Part shown: one piece after another, positions 34,342 through 44,873 of the stretch
Layout of the letters: each line of letters opens with the position of its first letter
How positions within the stretch are numbered: position 1 is the first letter of the stretch
The notes under the pieces: model-generated
The model's database searches: none
Told to the model about the DNA's origin: nothing
Seen by the model: only the letters and a program-made list of their open reading frames with translations
Origin: Sphaerolaimus hirsutus
Lineage: Eukaryota > Nematoda > Chromadorea > Monhysterida > Sphaerolaimidae
DNA length: 64,000 bases
NCBI GenBank assembly: GCA_964036195.1
Contig: OZ038450.1
Span: 24,953,208-25,017,207, forward strand
Reading direction: 5' to 3'
Program-made: the position numbers and the translations under genes

Positions 34342-37300
34342 GGGCCCACACACGCTAATTGACATTCGTTTTGATGTATCGATAATGTCAATTCAGAGTC
34401 AACTGCCAATTTCGTGATTGACGCGGAGACACTTTTAGTTGAAAACGTGCGCAGAAATTTTGTGTCAACTAGCAGTAGACATTTTGTGTGGTAGTGTTTG
34501 AGTCAAATAAAGTGTACGCGTGCGTTTTACTGCGCACGCGTTCGCGAAAAAGCGGACGCGTCCGTTTTCCTGCGTACGCGTTCGTTTCTGAGCAGTATGC
34601 GATTTTAATTGCTAAATGTAACTTGTTGAAAAAGTTAATTAGATTTTATGTTTTTAAGTACATATTTAAGTATTTTACAAGTGAAATATGTGTTTTTTGT
34701 GATATTTATCATGTATTTTTATTTTTGTTGATATTTACATATATATATTTCAAAGTCATTTTAATTACATTTTTTATATCAGTTTACGAATTTTCAAGAT
34801 GAAATAAAGTGAAATTTTACAAAATTTGAATGGATCATGAGATCAAGTGACATTTTAAAATGCAAAATATGTAAATTATGTAATATTTTTCAAGGGAAAT
34901 AACACACAGTAAGTAAAACAATTGCTGTTCTATTTCATGACAGCAAAAATAAAGTTCAACGATTTTAGCAAAAAAGTAACAAAAACGAGTAACAAAAACA
35001 AGACTCGTTGATTGACAAGATTTGAATTTTGTAAACTAGAAAAACACAGTACCATTTTCATGAGATTGCCTTTTGCAGTATCATTTTGCCTTTTAAGTTG
35101 ACATTGTCTGTTTTCAAGAATGCATAAGAATTGTAAAGTTTATCAAAACATGTCATAATTTGTCATAATAAATGTCAACTTAAGCAAAGTTGACAACAGA
35201 AACATTGTTTAAAAAGTTATAATTTAATTGACATTTTTGTGTGTGGTGTCAATTGCAGTTGAAATGCTTGAAGAAGGGTAAATGTCTACTGAGGGTATCA
35301 AAAATGTCAATTGACTGAAAAGTGTACGTGGCGAACGTTTTTTTTCCCAAATTTTGCATGCAGTTGACGCAAGTTTGTTGCGAACCATCTCAAATGCTGA
35401 AAACGTTCGAAAATATGCGAATTTTCAGCAGTTGACGCTGCGCTCGCCGACTTACTAAAAGTAACTTAATTAATGCAGTTTGTGTTATATTTTTATGAAA
35501 TTTAAGGTGATGTAAGAGAAAAATATGACACACATTTTTCTGTAGCATAGTTTTTGTGCGGAAACGCTTCAAAATCAAATTAGAATTTTTTTTGTGAAAT
35601 TTAAAAACTTCAATTGACATCAGGATTTTGTTTGGAATGGATGCGAAAGCATAGTTGACACACATTAAATATTAATTTTTTCAACTGCAAAATTGTTTTA
35701 GCAATAAATGTCTATAGAAAACTAATTGTATGCATGCAAATTCGGTGTTTCCATGCGCAGGCAGCGGGGCTAGATACTTCAATTACAAAGGACATTATTC
35801 CATCATAATGTTTATTTCTGCATCAGCTGATTTGAAGGTGCAGTACGTGGATATCGGTGCTCCTGGTGCTCAGTCCGATTCTGGTGTTTTGCTGACGTCT
35901 AGTTTTGGGCAAGACCTGATGTCAGTTTACTTTCATTGTACTTACTTATGTATCATACATCTTATTTGACCCTTTTCAGTTGACAAATTGGTATACATTT
36001 TGACAAATTAGTATATGCTAATTTTTTTGCAGAAATGGCCGATTGCTGATGCCGAAACCTGCGCTTCTCCCTGGCAGTGACCCGTACGATCAAACCAACT
36101 ACATCCCCAGCTGCTTTTTGGGTGACCAAGCATTTCCGTTGAGCCGCTGGTGTTTGGTGCCATTCAAAATTCAAAGATGTCATTCAAACTAACGCAGCCA
36201 ACAGGCACTTCAATACAAGGTGACTGCTTCAATTTTTTTTGTTTGTGTAATAATTTTGAATGGGTGTTGTGAACTTTTTCCATGCATATTTGAACCTATA
36301 TTTATCATTCAGTTGACAAAGATACACAAAAATGAATTTTTTGTATCAATTGGATTTATAATCATCTAATTATATACTTCTTTTTCAGGTTGTCTCGCGC
36401 TAGGAGAACTGTTGAATGCGTTTTCGGTATGCTGGCGGCTCGCTGGCGAATTTTGCTGGGCACCATCTGCATGGAACCGGAACGCGTCAGCAGGATGGTG
36501 ATGGCGTTGTGCGTGCTGCACAACTGGCTGCAAGTGACGCGCGGCAGCACAATCGATGATCACTTTGACGAGGATGGCGATGAAAGGGCGCCGCTGCAGG
36601 GCGTCAGGGATCACCCTTCGCTTCGCGACCGCAATGTGAGACTTACATTTATTGTTGAATTTTAGTTTTTATTAATAATGTCAACTCCTACTGCAGCTTG
36701 ATTGGCGCGCCGCGGTTGACAATATGATCAACTTAGAGCCAGCTGACCAGCGCGCTGCTGAAGCCATTCGCCAGATGAGGGGCGTGCGCGAGAAGATCAA
36801 GGAGTGGATGAAAGAGGGTGATGGCAGAGTGCCATGAATAAACTGGCGCGATTGCTGAATTGACATTTTTGAAATTCAAAACGATATCAAGTATTCTAAA
36901 TGTTGATAGAAACAATTTCAGTTGACACATTTGATGTATTTGTTGTTGTCAATTCAGCAATATTTTTGGCTATTTACAAATTTAATTTAAAAAATCGAAA
37001 ATGCTTACATTTCATCAAATTTTTGGTGGAGAATGTAAGGAAAATTTTTCTCTATCGATCTATACATATAGAACTTTAATAGTTGTTGTCAAAATTTTTT
37101 TAAAAATGTTTAATTATCAAAGCTGTGAAAAATCATATCTTTCGATTTACAAGCTCGATTCTTTCCAAAAAAATACTGCTATGTAGTGCTTTCTTTCGCC
37201 ATCATGTTGCTATCTTTGTTTTTGTTACATCGCGAAAATTTGTTTGATGAAAAATAAAATTTGATTTGAAGAAAAATATTTTTGAATCTTGCAAACAATT

Positions 37301-37735
37301 TTATTCAAACTTGACGTATGTATTAAAAAAATCACTGACATTTATACTACATGAAATGACTATAAAAGTAACAATTTATCACACATGTAATGAATAAAAA
37401 TTTTTTCAATATCGAAAGTGAAAATATTTTTAAAAAGTGTACTGTTCTCACGATCTTTGAAAATAAAGTGGCACAAAGTCAAATTAATTATGCTCCATCG
37501 CACAACAGCTTTTAAATTACCCAAATCGAGTCGTAGAATGCAGGGTCAATTCATTTCTGAAAAGGGGTTTGGTCAGTTGACTTTTCTGGTTAACTACTTG
37601 GCACAAGTAGTGGTTAAATGCCTTAACACGTTCGAAGGTAATGAAAATGTCAATTAGGAACCCGATCGCGTCAACTAAAACCTATTTGACGCTGAATTGA
37701 CGCTAATTCCAGTGTCAATTAGTGTGCGCGGCCCC
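34342..37735 (+). mobile_element. PIF/Harbinger DNA transposon copy 2, 182 bp after the WDR19 stop
   Basis: Starts GGGCCCACACACGCTAATTG, ends TGTCAATTAGTGTGCGCGGC then CCC. The flanks are TTT and ATT, so the 3-bp duplication is imperfect. About 3.4 kb, collinear with copy 1 apart from that copy's nested insertion. AATTGACA/GTTGACA heptamers are scattered throughout. Remnants of a transposase lie at 35757-36840. Confidence 0.9.
35757..36836 (+). pseudogene. Harbinger transposase remnant, copy 2
   Basis: Same segments as copy 1, better preserved: 35757-35925 with FNYKGHYSIIMFIS and [12 protein letters not shown]; 36031-36160 with [20 protein letters not shown]; 36388-36633 with [20 protein letters not shown] and LHNWLQV; 36698-36836 with [16 protein letters not shown] and a TGA. 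About 50 nt after FPLSR are absent from copy 1. The N-terminal DDE part is missing here too. It is therefore non-autonomous. Confidence 0.85.
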
Positions 37736-37738
37736 ATT

Positions 37739-37970
37739 GGGCCCACACACACTAGTTGACATCGCAAATTCGCGTCAACTCAGTGTCAATTGAATAAAAC
37801 AAGAAGTTTGTAAAAAAACATCACACTTAACAGGAACAATGAAAATGAAGTGTCATGATGTAAAATTAACTATGCTCTATCAGATAGATAACTTGAAATC
37901 ACAGTATCACTTAAATTCAGTTGACATTTAGTTGACACGAATTCAGTTGACATCCAGTGTGTGGGGGCCC
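37739..37970. mobile_element. Harbinger-type MITE abutting copy 2
   Basis: GGGCCCACACACACTAGTTG to its complement ending CCAGTGTGTGGGGGCCC. It is 232 bp with GTTGACA heptamers inside, and its flanks are CCATT and AATGG. It is separated from Harbinger copy 2 by only 3 bp. Confidence 0.75.
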
Positions 37971-37977
37971 AATGGCT

Positions 37978-38420
37978 CTACGCACGCTAGTTTACGACAG
38001 ATTACTGACTGACAAATTAGTAAACTAAATCAGATTTGAACGGCATTTCAGGACCGGTTTGGCTTGGGGTATTTGTAAACTACAGTTGACCGTGATGAAA
38101 GATAACCCATTCCGGTGAACTCAAATGCGTTCAAAGCTGATTTAAGAGTTTTTAAATTTCTCGAAATCTCTGTACAAACGTGTGTAAATCTGGCCGCCAT
38201 TACACCCACACCCGGGAGAGGAAAGCTCCTGTCAAACATTGAAAAAGAAGTTGAAGCGCGAGCACTTGATACAGCGCACACAGTTAAATATCACTCACAG
38301 TTTCCACTGTCTTCACTAATTATCAGTTTTCACTGGCCTATACTATCAATACTCCAGTCGTTTCGACAATTGTGAAACTGCCAAAAGTCCCCTCCACTTG
38401 CCACCAGAGGAAAAATTACC
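37978..38420. repeat. GTTTACT-type repeat and unassigned DNA
   Basis: 37978-38135 matches the repeat in WDR19 intron 14 (CATTCCGGTGAACTCAAATG, GAACGGCATTT). The rest has an open frame of 86 codons with no recognisable domain. Confidence 0.4.
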
Positions 38421-38541
38421 TGCCTCCCTTGAATTCAAAGATAAAAGCAGCTACGCCCGGCCGGCTGTGCAACGATAAATACAAAGATATGTTCAACCAT
38501 GGCTGCAGCATGTGCAACTGCATGAATACATCCGCCGCTTT

Positions 38542-38672
38542 GGGCCCACACATGCTAGTTGACACCAACCAAATGTCAACTGGTGCCGACGAACGACGTT
38601 CAAACGCAAGCTTTGAATTGGGAACGGAACCAGTTGACATTTGGTGTCGATGTCAACTAGCGTGTGTGGGGC
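38542..38672. mobile_element. Harbinger-type MITE with TTT duplication
   Basis: GGGCCCACACATGCTAGTTG to ACTAGCGTGTGTGGGGCC, flanked by TTT (38539-38541, 38673-38675). Same family as 6163 and 16120. Confidence 0.8.
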
Positions 38673-38744
38673 CTTTGGCGCGCGCCAACTACTGCAGTAT
38701 TTACGTTGTTCATTCCATTTTTTCAATTGGTGAATGGAACCCAT

Positions 38745-39065
38745 CAAGGACGTATCCAGAGGGGGGCTGCGCAGCCCCCCCCCCCCCCTTCCAAGAGAGA
38801 GACTTAAAGAATCCCGAAAAATGTCACTTTTCCATTAATTTTTTTCCCATAACCATGCACTCGATATTATCAGCAGATTGCTCCCAGTAAGCAAAGATCC
38901 ATAAAAGTGCACTCCATCGCGTGTGCGTCGCTGTTTTTTATCTATATAAACATACATAAACAGTGGTTTCTGGCGCCACTGCGAACGCCAATGGCGCCAT
39001 TGTGTCGCGCCTATGAATGGCGCCAGCGCCACTCAGTCAGGCTGCGCCCCCCCCCCCCCGAAAAG
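38745..39065. mobile_element. hAT-type MITE, right end lost
   Basis: CAAGGACGTATCCAGAGGGG at the left, then GCGCCA motifs and a C run. The right terminal sequence is not present. Confidence 0.6.
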
Positions 39066-39228
39066 GTTAATTTAATTAGGCTGTTTTTTTTATTTTAATC
39101 TTCTATTTTTTTTGTTGCTTTTTAGGTATAACTGTTGTAATAAACAGTTTTGGTTTTCACTTTGTTCCATTCAAGAAGGTCATTAAACTTCCTATCTTGT
39201 ATAACTGACTTAATCTATGATTTTTCTG

Positions 39229-39363
39229 CGATGGAAACTCACCCGGCTGAATTGAACATCAACAGTTTGATTACAGAACATTATACCCGAAACTACAGAC
39301 TGTATCCAAATCTTTTGCCTATGTCCCAAAGGGCCGCGGTTGTTTCCCGCAGACTACGGTAGT
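39229..39363 (+). other. short exon-like open frame, unrecognised
   Basis: ATG to TAG, 44 codons, with NYRLYPNLLPMSQRAAVVSR and a GTAGTT donor-like site at its end. It has more balanced base use than its surroundings, but no homologue or neighbouring exons were recognised. It may be an exon of an unknown gene or chance. Confidence 0.15.
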
Positions 39364-39649
39364 TAAATACCTACGTCATGATGGAGTGTTTCCTCCGGAA
39401 AAATGTACGCTGTCATGTCATCTGAGTTATACCAGATTTTTTTACAAAAGATCGTAACTAAAAAAATAAAAATTAACACCAGATATTTCAAATCCGTTGA
39501 AAAGATCATGAGCCACTACGTGCCAATAATTCAACATTCATATCAGGGATGACCGGTGTTTTTTTACCATCTTTTTTAATGTGTTCTTTAAACAGATGTA
39601 CCAAAACCGTTCTTTTAAACATCAGCCAACATTTTCAGGATTTAGGGTA

Positions 39650-39765
39650 CCGTATTTCCTCGAAATACCCCCAGGGCGTTTATTTTTTCAGAGTAAGATT
39701 TTTTCAGAGTAAGATTTTTGAGGGGGGGGGGTAAACGAGGAGGGGGGAGTGTTTCGAGGAAGTTA
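39650..39765. repeat. CCGTATTT-family fragment
   Basis: TA then CCGTATTTCCTCGAAATACC, a G run and TTTCGAGGAAGTTAATTTT. The right end is decayed. Confidence 0.5.
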
Positions 39766-39903
39766 ATTTTTTCATGGGACAAGTGTGGAACATGGTTACC
39801 TATATGAGTGGCGATATAACTTCTAGCCACCTTTCCTTTTGTATTTCTGCGGTTTTCTAATACCTATTTAAAAGTTAAAATGAGAGGGTATGTATTCAAC
39901 AGC

Positions 39904-40164
39904 TAGACGGATAGCTGGCAATTTGGAGGGAGCTGTCCCACATTGAACCCCCGGACTGTTTGAGTTCACACACTGAACCTCTAGTGGGGCGCCTTACAAG
40001 CACCCTACATGCCAATCGAATCCAGCCCCCTACCCCCTGGGGCCGGATTCGATTGGCATGTAGGGTGCTTGTAAGGCGCCCCACTAGAGGTTCAGTGTGT
40101 GAACTCAAACAGTCCGGGGGTTCAATGTGGGACAGCTCCCTCCAAATTGCCAGCTATCCGTCTA
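39904..40164. repeat. perfect inverted repeat, 120-nt arms, 21-nt loop
   Basis: 39904-40023 and 40045-40164 are exact reverse complements over 120 nt. The loop at 40024-40044 is C/G-rich. Both strands therefore encode the same short peptide frame, which I do not regard as a gene. The complete lack of mismatches implies a very recent origin, gene conversion or an assembly artefact. Confidence 0.95.
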
Positions 40165-40235
40165 CCGTAAATACTTTATTGGAGGGGGTCGCAACCTCAG
40201 CTGCTCAGGTACTCAGCTGCCTGACAATCTATTTA

Positions 40236-40503
40236 CCGTATTTCTTCAAAATGCCCCTGGTGGTTTATGTTTTCAGAATGAGATTGTTGAGGGGGGGGGT
40301 TAAACGAGGGTCGGTTATTATTTCGCCAGAAGTTTTGAAGAAATCCCAGAAACGTTTGAAACCTGCGCAGACATCGAAAAATGCAACAAAAACCGCCATG
40401 TATAAGGCTGTATAGATGTATAAGTATGTAGGTGGGGGTATTTCGAGGGGGTGGTTATAAATTCTTAGTTGCCATTTTGAGGGGGTATTTCAAGGAAATA
40501 CAG
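40236..40503. mobile_element. CCGTATTT-family MITE
   Basis: CCGTATTTCTTCAAAATGCC to TTTCAAGGAAATACAG with TA flanks (40234-40235, 40504-40505). Confidence 0.7.
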
Positions 40504-40620
40504 TATACACCCATTTATTTACCTGCAGATACCGAACAACCGAAAGAAGACTGTTCCAGCTTGCTGCATCTGGTGCACTTGGTGGGGGGGGGGGATTATT
40601 TAAATATCCTAGTGGGCAGA

Positions 40621-40784
40621 CCAGATGCCAGTTCCGCAAGTCGAGAAGTGAGAAATTTCATTTCAAATTTCACTTCGCTTTTCACTTCTCATTTCACTTC
40701 GCTTTTCACTTCTCATTTCACTTCTCATTTCACTTCGCTTTTCACTTCTCATTTCACTTCTCCACTTGCGGAACTGTCCCCTGC
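40621..40784. repeat. MITE of the CTGGNGCCAGTTCCGC family
   Basis: CCAGATGCCAGTTCCGCAAG to CTTGCGGAACTGTCCCC, with tandem CACTTCTCATTTCACTTCGC inside. Confidence 0.7.
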
Positions 40785-40804
40785 AATACTGTGCACCCCA
40801 GAGT

Positions 40805-40955
40805 TGTTAAAATACCGGTATTTTTGGAAAGCGTAAGCGTAAGCGTAAATACACTTTCCAAATCTCGAGTATGATGGATACTGTAAGCGTAAGGTATTTT
40901 TAAAATACCTAGGAAAGCATAAAATAAAGCGTAAGCGTAAAATGTTTTAAGCGCT
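40805..40955. repeat. AAGCGTAAATAC element
   Basis: GTTGTTAAAATACCGGTATT, then repeated AAGCGTAAGCGTAAATAC and GGTATTTTTAAAATACCTAG. Copies are at 20440-20582 (reverse, with ACGTA-type variants), 47135 and 63852. Confidence 0.65.
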
Positions 40956-41162
40956 CTAGCTGTTGAGCAACAGAAAACACCATTCTTTTCACTTTTGATG
41001 AGGTAATAAATCATTTTCATGCATAATTTCAGCAGTAGCATCACACAAGTCAATGTTTATTCATCCTTCACATAACTCTGACCAGGGTTGGCAAAATCTC
41101 AGAAAAGAATAAAAAAATTTTTGTAAAATTTTTTTCTGTTGTTTATAGTTCAACCTGTTCAT

Positions 41163-41600
41163 TCTCGGAGCTGGGGCAGTCCCAAGCCATGTAAAGTTTC
41201 AAAATGTCATATTAAATGGAATGGAAAGTGTCCATTTTCATGAAAATGTTAAGTAAAGCGTCAATTGTCATGACAAATATAAATAAAAGTGGAAACTGTA
41301 AAGCAAATTGTATCCAAATCTTATCTTTTGTATCCAAATCTTGTTGTTTTTGTAACCAAATCTTATGTGAACATTTGGATACAAAAACATAATACATAAA
41401 CAAGCTAACAATACCTACTGCATGCAACTTTTGCAAAGTAATGGAAAAATTTGTCACACGTTTTTCATGTTTAGGTTTAATTATCACATTTTTGTGACCT
41501 TGCATGCAAGATTCTGATTTTTTGTAAAATTTCTGAAAACTTTTTGTAAAATTTTTGTAAAATGGTCTATTTTATTATATTATTACTATTTTGGAAGAAA
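41163..41600. repeat. TGTCATGTAAAATGTC-type left end and AT-rich DNA
   Basis: GGGGCAGTCCCAAGCCATGT then AAAGTTTCAAAATGTCATAT. The remainder to about 41600 is AT-rich with repeated TTTTTGTAAAATTT. No gene recognised. Confidence 0.4.
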
Positions 41601-41778
41601 ATAAAATACCGTATTTCCTCGAAATACCCCCCCCCTTGAAATACCACCCCCCTCGTTTGACCCCCCCCCTCTCGAGACCACTATGAAACAATCACCCCCC
41701 CCCCCTCGAAATACCCCCCCCCAAATTGAGTGTAAAGGGAACGTACATGACAATAACTGTAGTTTGTGTTCAGTGTTG

Positions 41779-41990
41779 TGATGGAAAAAGCGCCAGGACT
41801 TTGGCGCCAAGCGCCAAAAGCGCCATGGCGCTTTCCAAAGTCCAGCGCCAAGCGCCAATGGCGCCACAGCAAAATAGCGCCAAGCGCCAAAAGCGCCATG
41901 GCGCTTTTCTAAACCACGGCGCCAAGCGCCAATGGCGCCAGAGGATGTTGGCGCCAAGCGCCAATAGCGCCAGCGCCAAAAAATTTTTTT
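41779..41990. repeat. GCGCCA-rich element
   Basis: GTGATGGAAAAAGCGCCAGG followed by many GCGCCAAGCGCCAATGGCGC units in both orientations. A second copy at 42826-43040 ends CGCTTTTCCATCACTA. Confidence 0.75.
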
Positions 41991-42825
41991 GCTGCTCATA
42001 CTAATGCAATGCTATTTATTCATTTGAATCGCAATATTTAAATCAACTACTCCAGTCACTTTTGTTCTTTTTATCATGATATTTTACAGCTGGGAGTTTG
42101 GGCTCACTATAGCAAGCCATCTGTAAAAAGGTGCTTAGATTTTTAGGTGTTTTTTAAAATTACTTTTCGAAATTAGATATGTTTTTTTCCCAAAAATAGT
42201 TTGAAATTTTCAAATGAAGTTTTCAGTTTTTTGTATACTTGAGATTTTTTTACTGGCATATTGCAGTTTAGAGTTTTGCTAGTCACTTTTGAACACTGGA
42301 TTATAAATTTGCAAATTTCGGATTGCAATTGTTCAATTAGAATGGCCCTGTAAAATGAAGTGTCAAATATCAAGAATCGAATGTGATGTAACATGTCAAT
42401 CAGAATAAATAAAAAATTTATAATTGAGCTTTTGATATGTCGCATGACACATAACAAAGGTGTATTTACAAAATTTTGCATGATGTTTATCGCTTAACTT
42501 TACACTTTACAGGGTCATTTAACCCTGCTTAAACAAAACTGCAAGGATCCAGCTCAGTATAGTGATAAAGCTAAAACCTATGTGAAGAGTGTTACCAGTC
42601 CGATGAATAGTCACAAAAGGACCCCCCCTGATAAGGTCCAAATTATGATTAGATGGGAAAAGTGTTGAATACGCATGCAATCACAGCTACATTGTTTGCA
42701 AAAGTAATCAAAAATAGGGTATGTTGATCCTGGAATACATTTACAGTAGCACGTATACTTATATAAATTATACTTACAAGGTCTTTTTGAATAAAATAAT
42801 AATGAACTTTTAGAACTTCTTGGGG

Positions 42826-43040
42826 CTTTTTTGGCGCTTTTTAGAACACTAGCGCCAAGCGCCAATGGCGCCACGGCGTCATAGCGCCAAGCGCCAAAAG
42901 CGCCATGGCGCTTTTCCAAATCCTAGCGCCAAGCGCCAATGGCGCCACAGCAAAAAGGCGCCAAGCGCCAAAAGCGCCATGGCGCTTTTTGCTTTGGCGC
43001 TAGCGCCAGGCGCCAGCGCCATGGCGCTTTTCCATCACTA
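42826..43040. repeat. GCGCCA-rich element, second copy
   Basis: Units of GCGCCAAGCGCCAATGGCGC and GCGCCATGGCGCTTTT, ending GCGCTTTTCCATCACTA. Confidence 0.75.
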
Positions 43041-43590
43041 GTTCAGTGTACTGCAGAACACACGTTAAAACAATGTCAGTGTCACGTTAGAACAGTGTAC
43101 ATACCATCTACATACTAATATTAGTCTACAGAACCTTATAAATGGCGGTTTTTGTTGCATTTTTCGACGTCTGCGTACGTTTCAGACGACAATTTCGTAC
43201 TTGGTTTTCAAAAATTTTCTTGTGAAACAATAACCCCCCCCCTCGAAATACCCCCCCCCTCTCGGGACCACTATGAAACAATCACCCCCCGGGGGGTATT
43301 TCGAGGAAATACGGTAAAATAAAATGAAACAAGAATAAAATAAAAACAAAATACATTTTTGTACAATTTTTATACAATTTGTATACAAATGATTTTTATA
43401 AAACCAACTCTGACTCTGACTTTGTGCTGTCGATTCGATGTCACTACTGGCATCATCATTGAAATTCATTTTACAAGCACCAAAATTTCAAAAAAATAAA
43501 ATACAAATCAAATACAAATTGAATACATTTTTCATACATGCTTATGCCCCCACATTTTCCGTAAAAAACTCATGTGCACATTGTTTTGTT

Positions 43591-43903
43591 AACACCTTCC
43601 CGGACAAGTTCACCACCCATTTTTTTATTTCACTTCGAACGCAATATCTCCATCCATGGGGGTGTTATACGGCTGAAACTTTGTATATATAGAGTTGTAA
43701 GACCCCCTTACTCCCCAACAATGGGGGGAGGTGCGGCGACTCACTACAGGGTGGGTCGCCGCACCTCCCTCATTGTTTGCGAGTAGAGGGGTCTTACAAC
43801 TTTATGTATACAAAGTTTCAGCTTTATAACACCCCCATGGACGGAGATTTTGCATTCGGAGTGAAATAAAAAAATGGGTGGTGAACTTGTCCGGGAAGGT
43901 GTT
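43591..43903. mobile_element. concentric fold-back element E2 (one ring)
   Basis: AACACCTTCCCGGACAAGTT to AACTTGTCCGGGAAGGTGTT with a palindromic interior containing GGGTGGGTCGCCGCACCTCC. The shortest member of the family (313 bp). Confidence 0.8.
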
Positions 43904-43989
43904 TATATTCCGCGGACCACACACTATTTATTTTTTTGAGGAAACACTCCGTCATGATAATCATCATTAATACAATCAATGTTGTTCCT

Positions 43990-44835
43990 ACTAAACGTAT
44001 ACTCGGTGGACATAACACTTAGTATGGAATCCTACCATAACCCATCTGAATAATGAACCAAAAATTATACAGGTTTTTCATCATAATATATCGTTTTTAC
44101 TATGAAAAATAAATTACGAGGTTAATCACAAGATTTTATTCATTAAATTATGGTAGGTTTTCATATTAAGTGTGCTGTCCGCCGAGTTTATTAGGAAAAA
44201 ATTAGTTGCTCGTGCACAACTCCACCTTTTTATTCTTTAAATATTTCTCTTTCTTGAGTAAACTCGGCGGACATGAAACGAGTCAGTGATTCGGTCCTTC
44301 GTTACCAATGACGTATGTTTATTAATTGGAACTTGAATGGACGGATTCCATTCGGTTCACGATACATTTGATTCAATCCGACGTATTATGCGATAACGAT
44401 ATGTGTTTGATTAGACAAATCGTTATAGAAAGTCGGATTGTAAGGTATTACGTCGATCTTATCGTCGCAGCCCCTATAAATTCATCCGAAAAAGTTCGTA
44501 TGAATTTGGCTCACGTCGAAGTTATCCTTTGCGTTTTATACGTACTGAAGTAAAAGACGCAGGATTTGCGTACGCGTCACCGATAATGGCCGCGCAATGC
44601 AATCAAGTCAACACAAGTGTCAACTCGTGTGTGCGCCGCATCAGTCGCTGTCTTTGCTCTCGCAGCATTTGCTGTCGCTTAATTGCATACCGCAGCTATT
44701 ATTGGTGACGCAGACGGAAATCCTGCGTCTCTCATTCTCGGTAAAATTTCGAAAGCGATAACTTGGACGTGTGCCAAATATAATTATGCACAGTCGTACG
44801 AAAACCCTGTAGACCATTGACTTCTATAATGTCCG
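43990..44835. repeat. repeats with CGGCGGACA ends
   Basis: A short unit (43990-44190) runs from CTCGGTGGACATAACACTTA to its complement ending GCTGTCCGCCGAGTTTA. Next to it, 44262-44835 runs from AAACTCGGCGGACATGAAAC to ATAATGTCCGCTGAGTTT. The latter shares a 400-bp interior, inverted, with 57490-57920, including GCGTCACCGATAA palindromes. A 75-codon open frame inside (44326-44553) is not preserved in the second copy. Confidence 0.55.
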
Positions 44836-44873
44836 CTGAGTTTAACTGTCTGCAATATCCAACTCGTCCCATT

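Larger units (their letters stand above)
41609..43314. mobile_element. large CCGTATTT-family element (1.7 kb) with nested insertions
   Basis: CCGTATTTCCTCGAAATACC to GGTATTTCGAGGAAATACGG, TA on both sides (41607-41608, 43315-43316). It contains GCGCCA elements (41779-41990, 42826-43040) and a TGTCATGTAAAATGTC-type MITE (about 42345-42520). No transposase frame was recognised. Confidence 0.8.

Noticed and set aside
39896-40415. Identical open frames on both strands (SSHTEPLVGRLTSTL)
   Set aside because: They result from the perfect inverted repeat; no splice or start context.
44326-44553. 75-codon open frame
   Set aside because: Lies in a repeat whose second copy (57670-57900, inverted) does not keep the frame.
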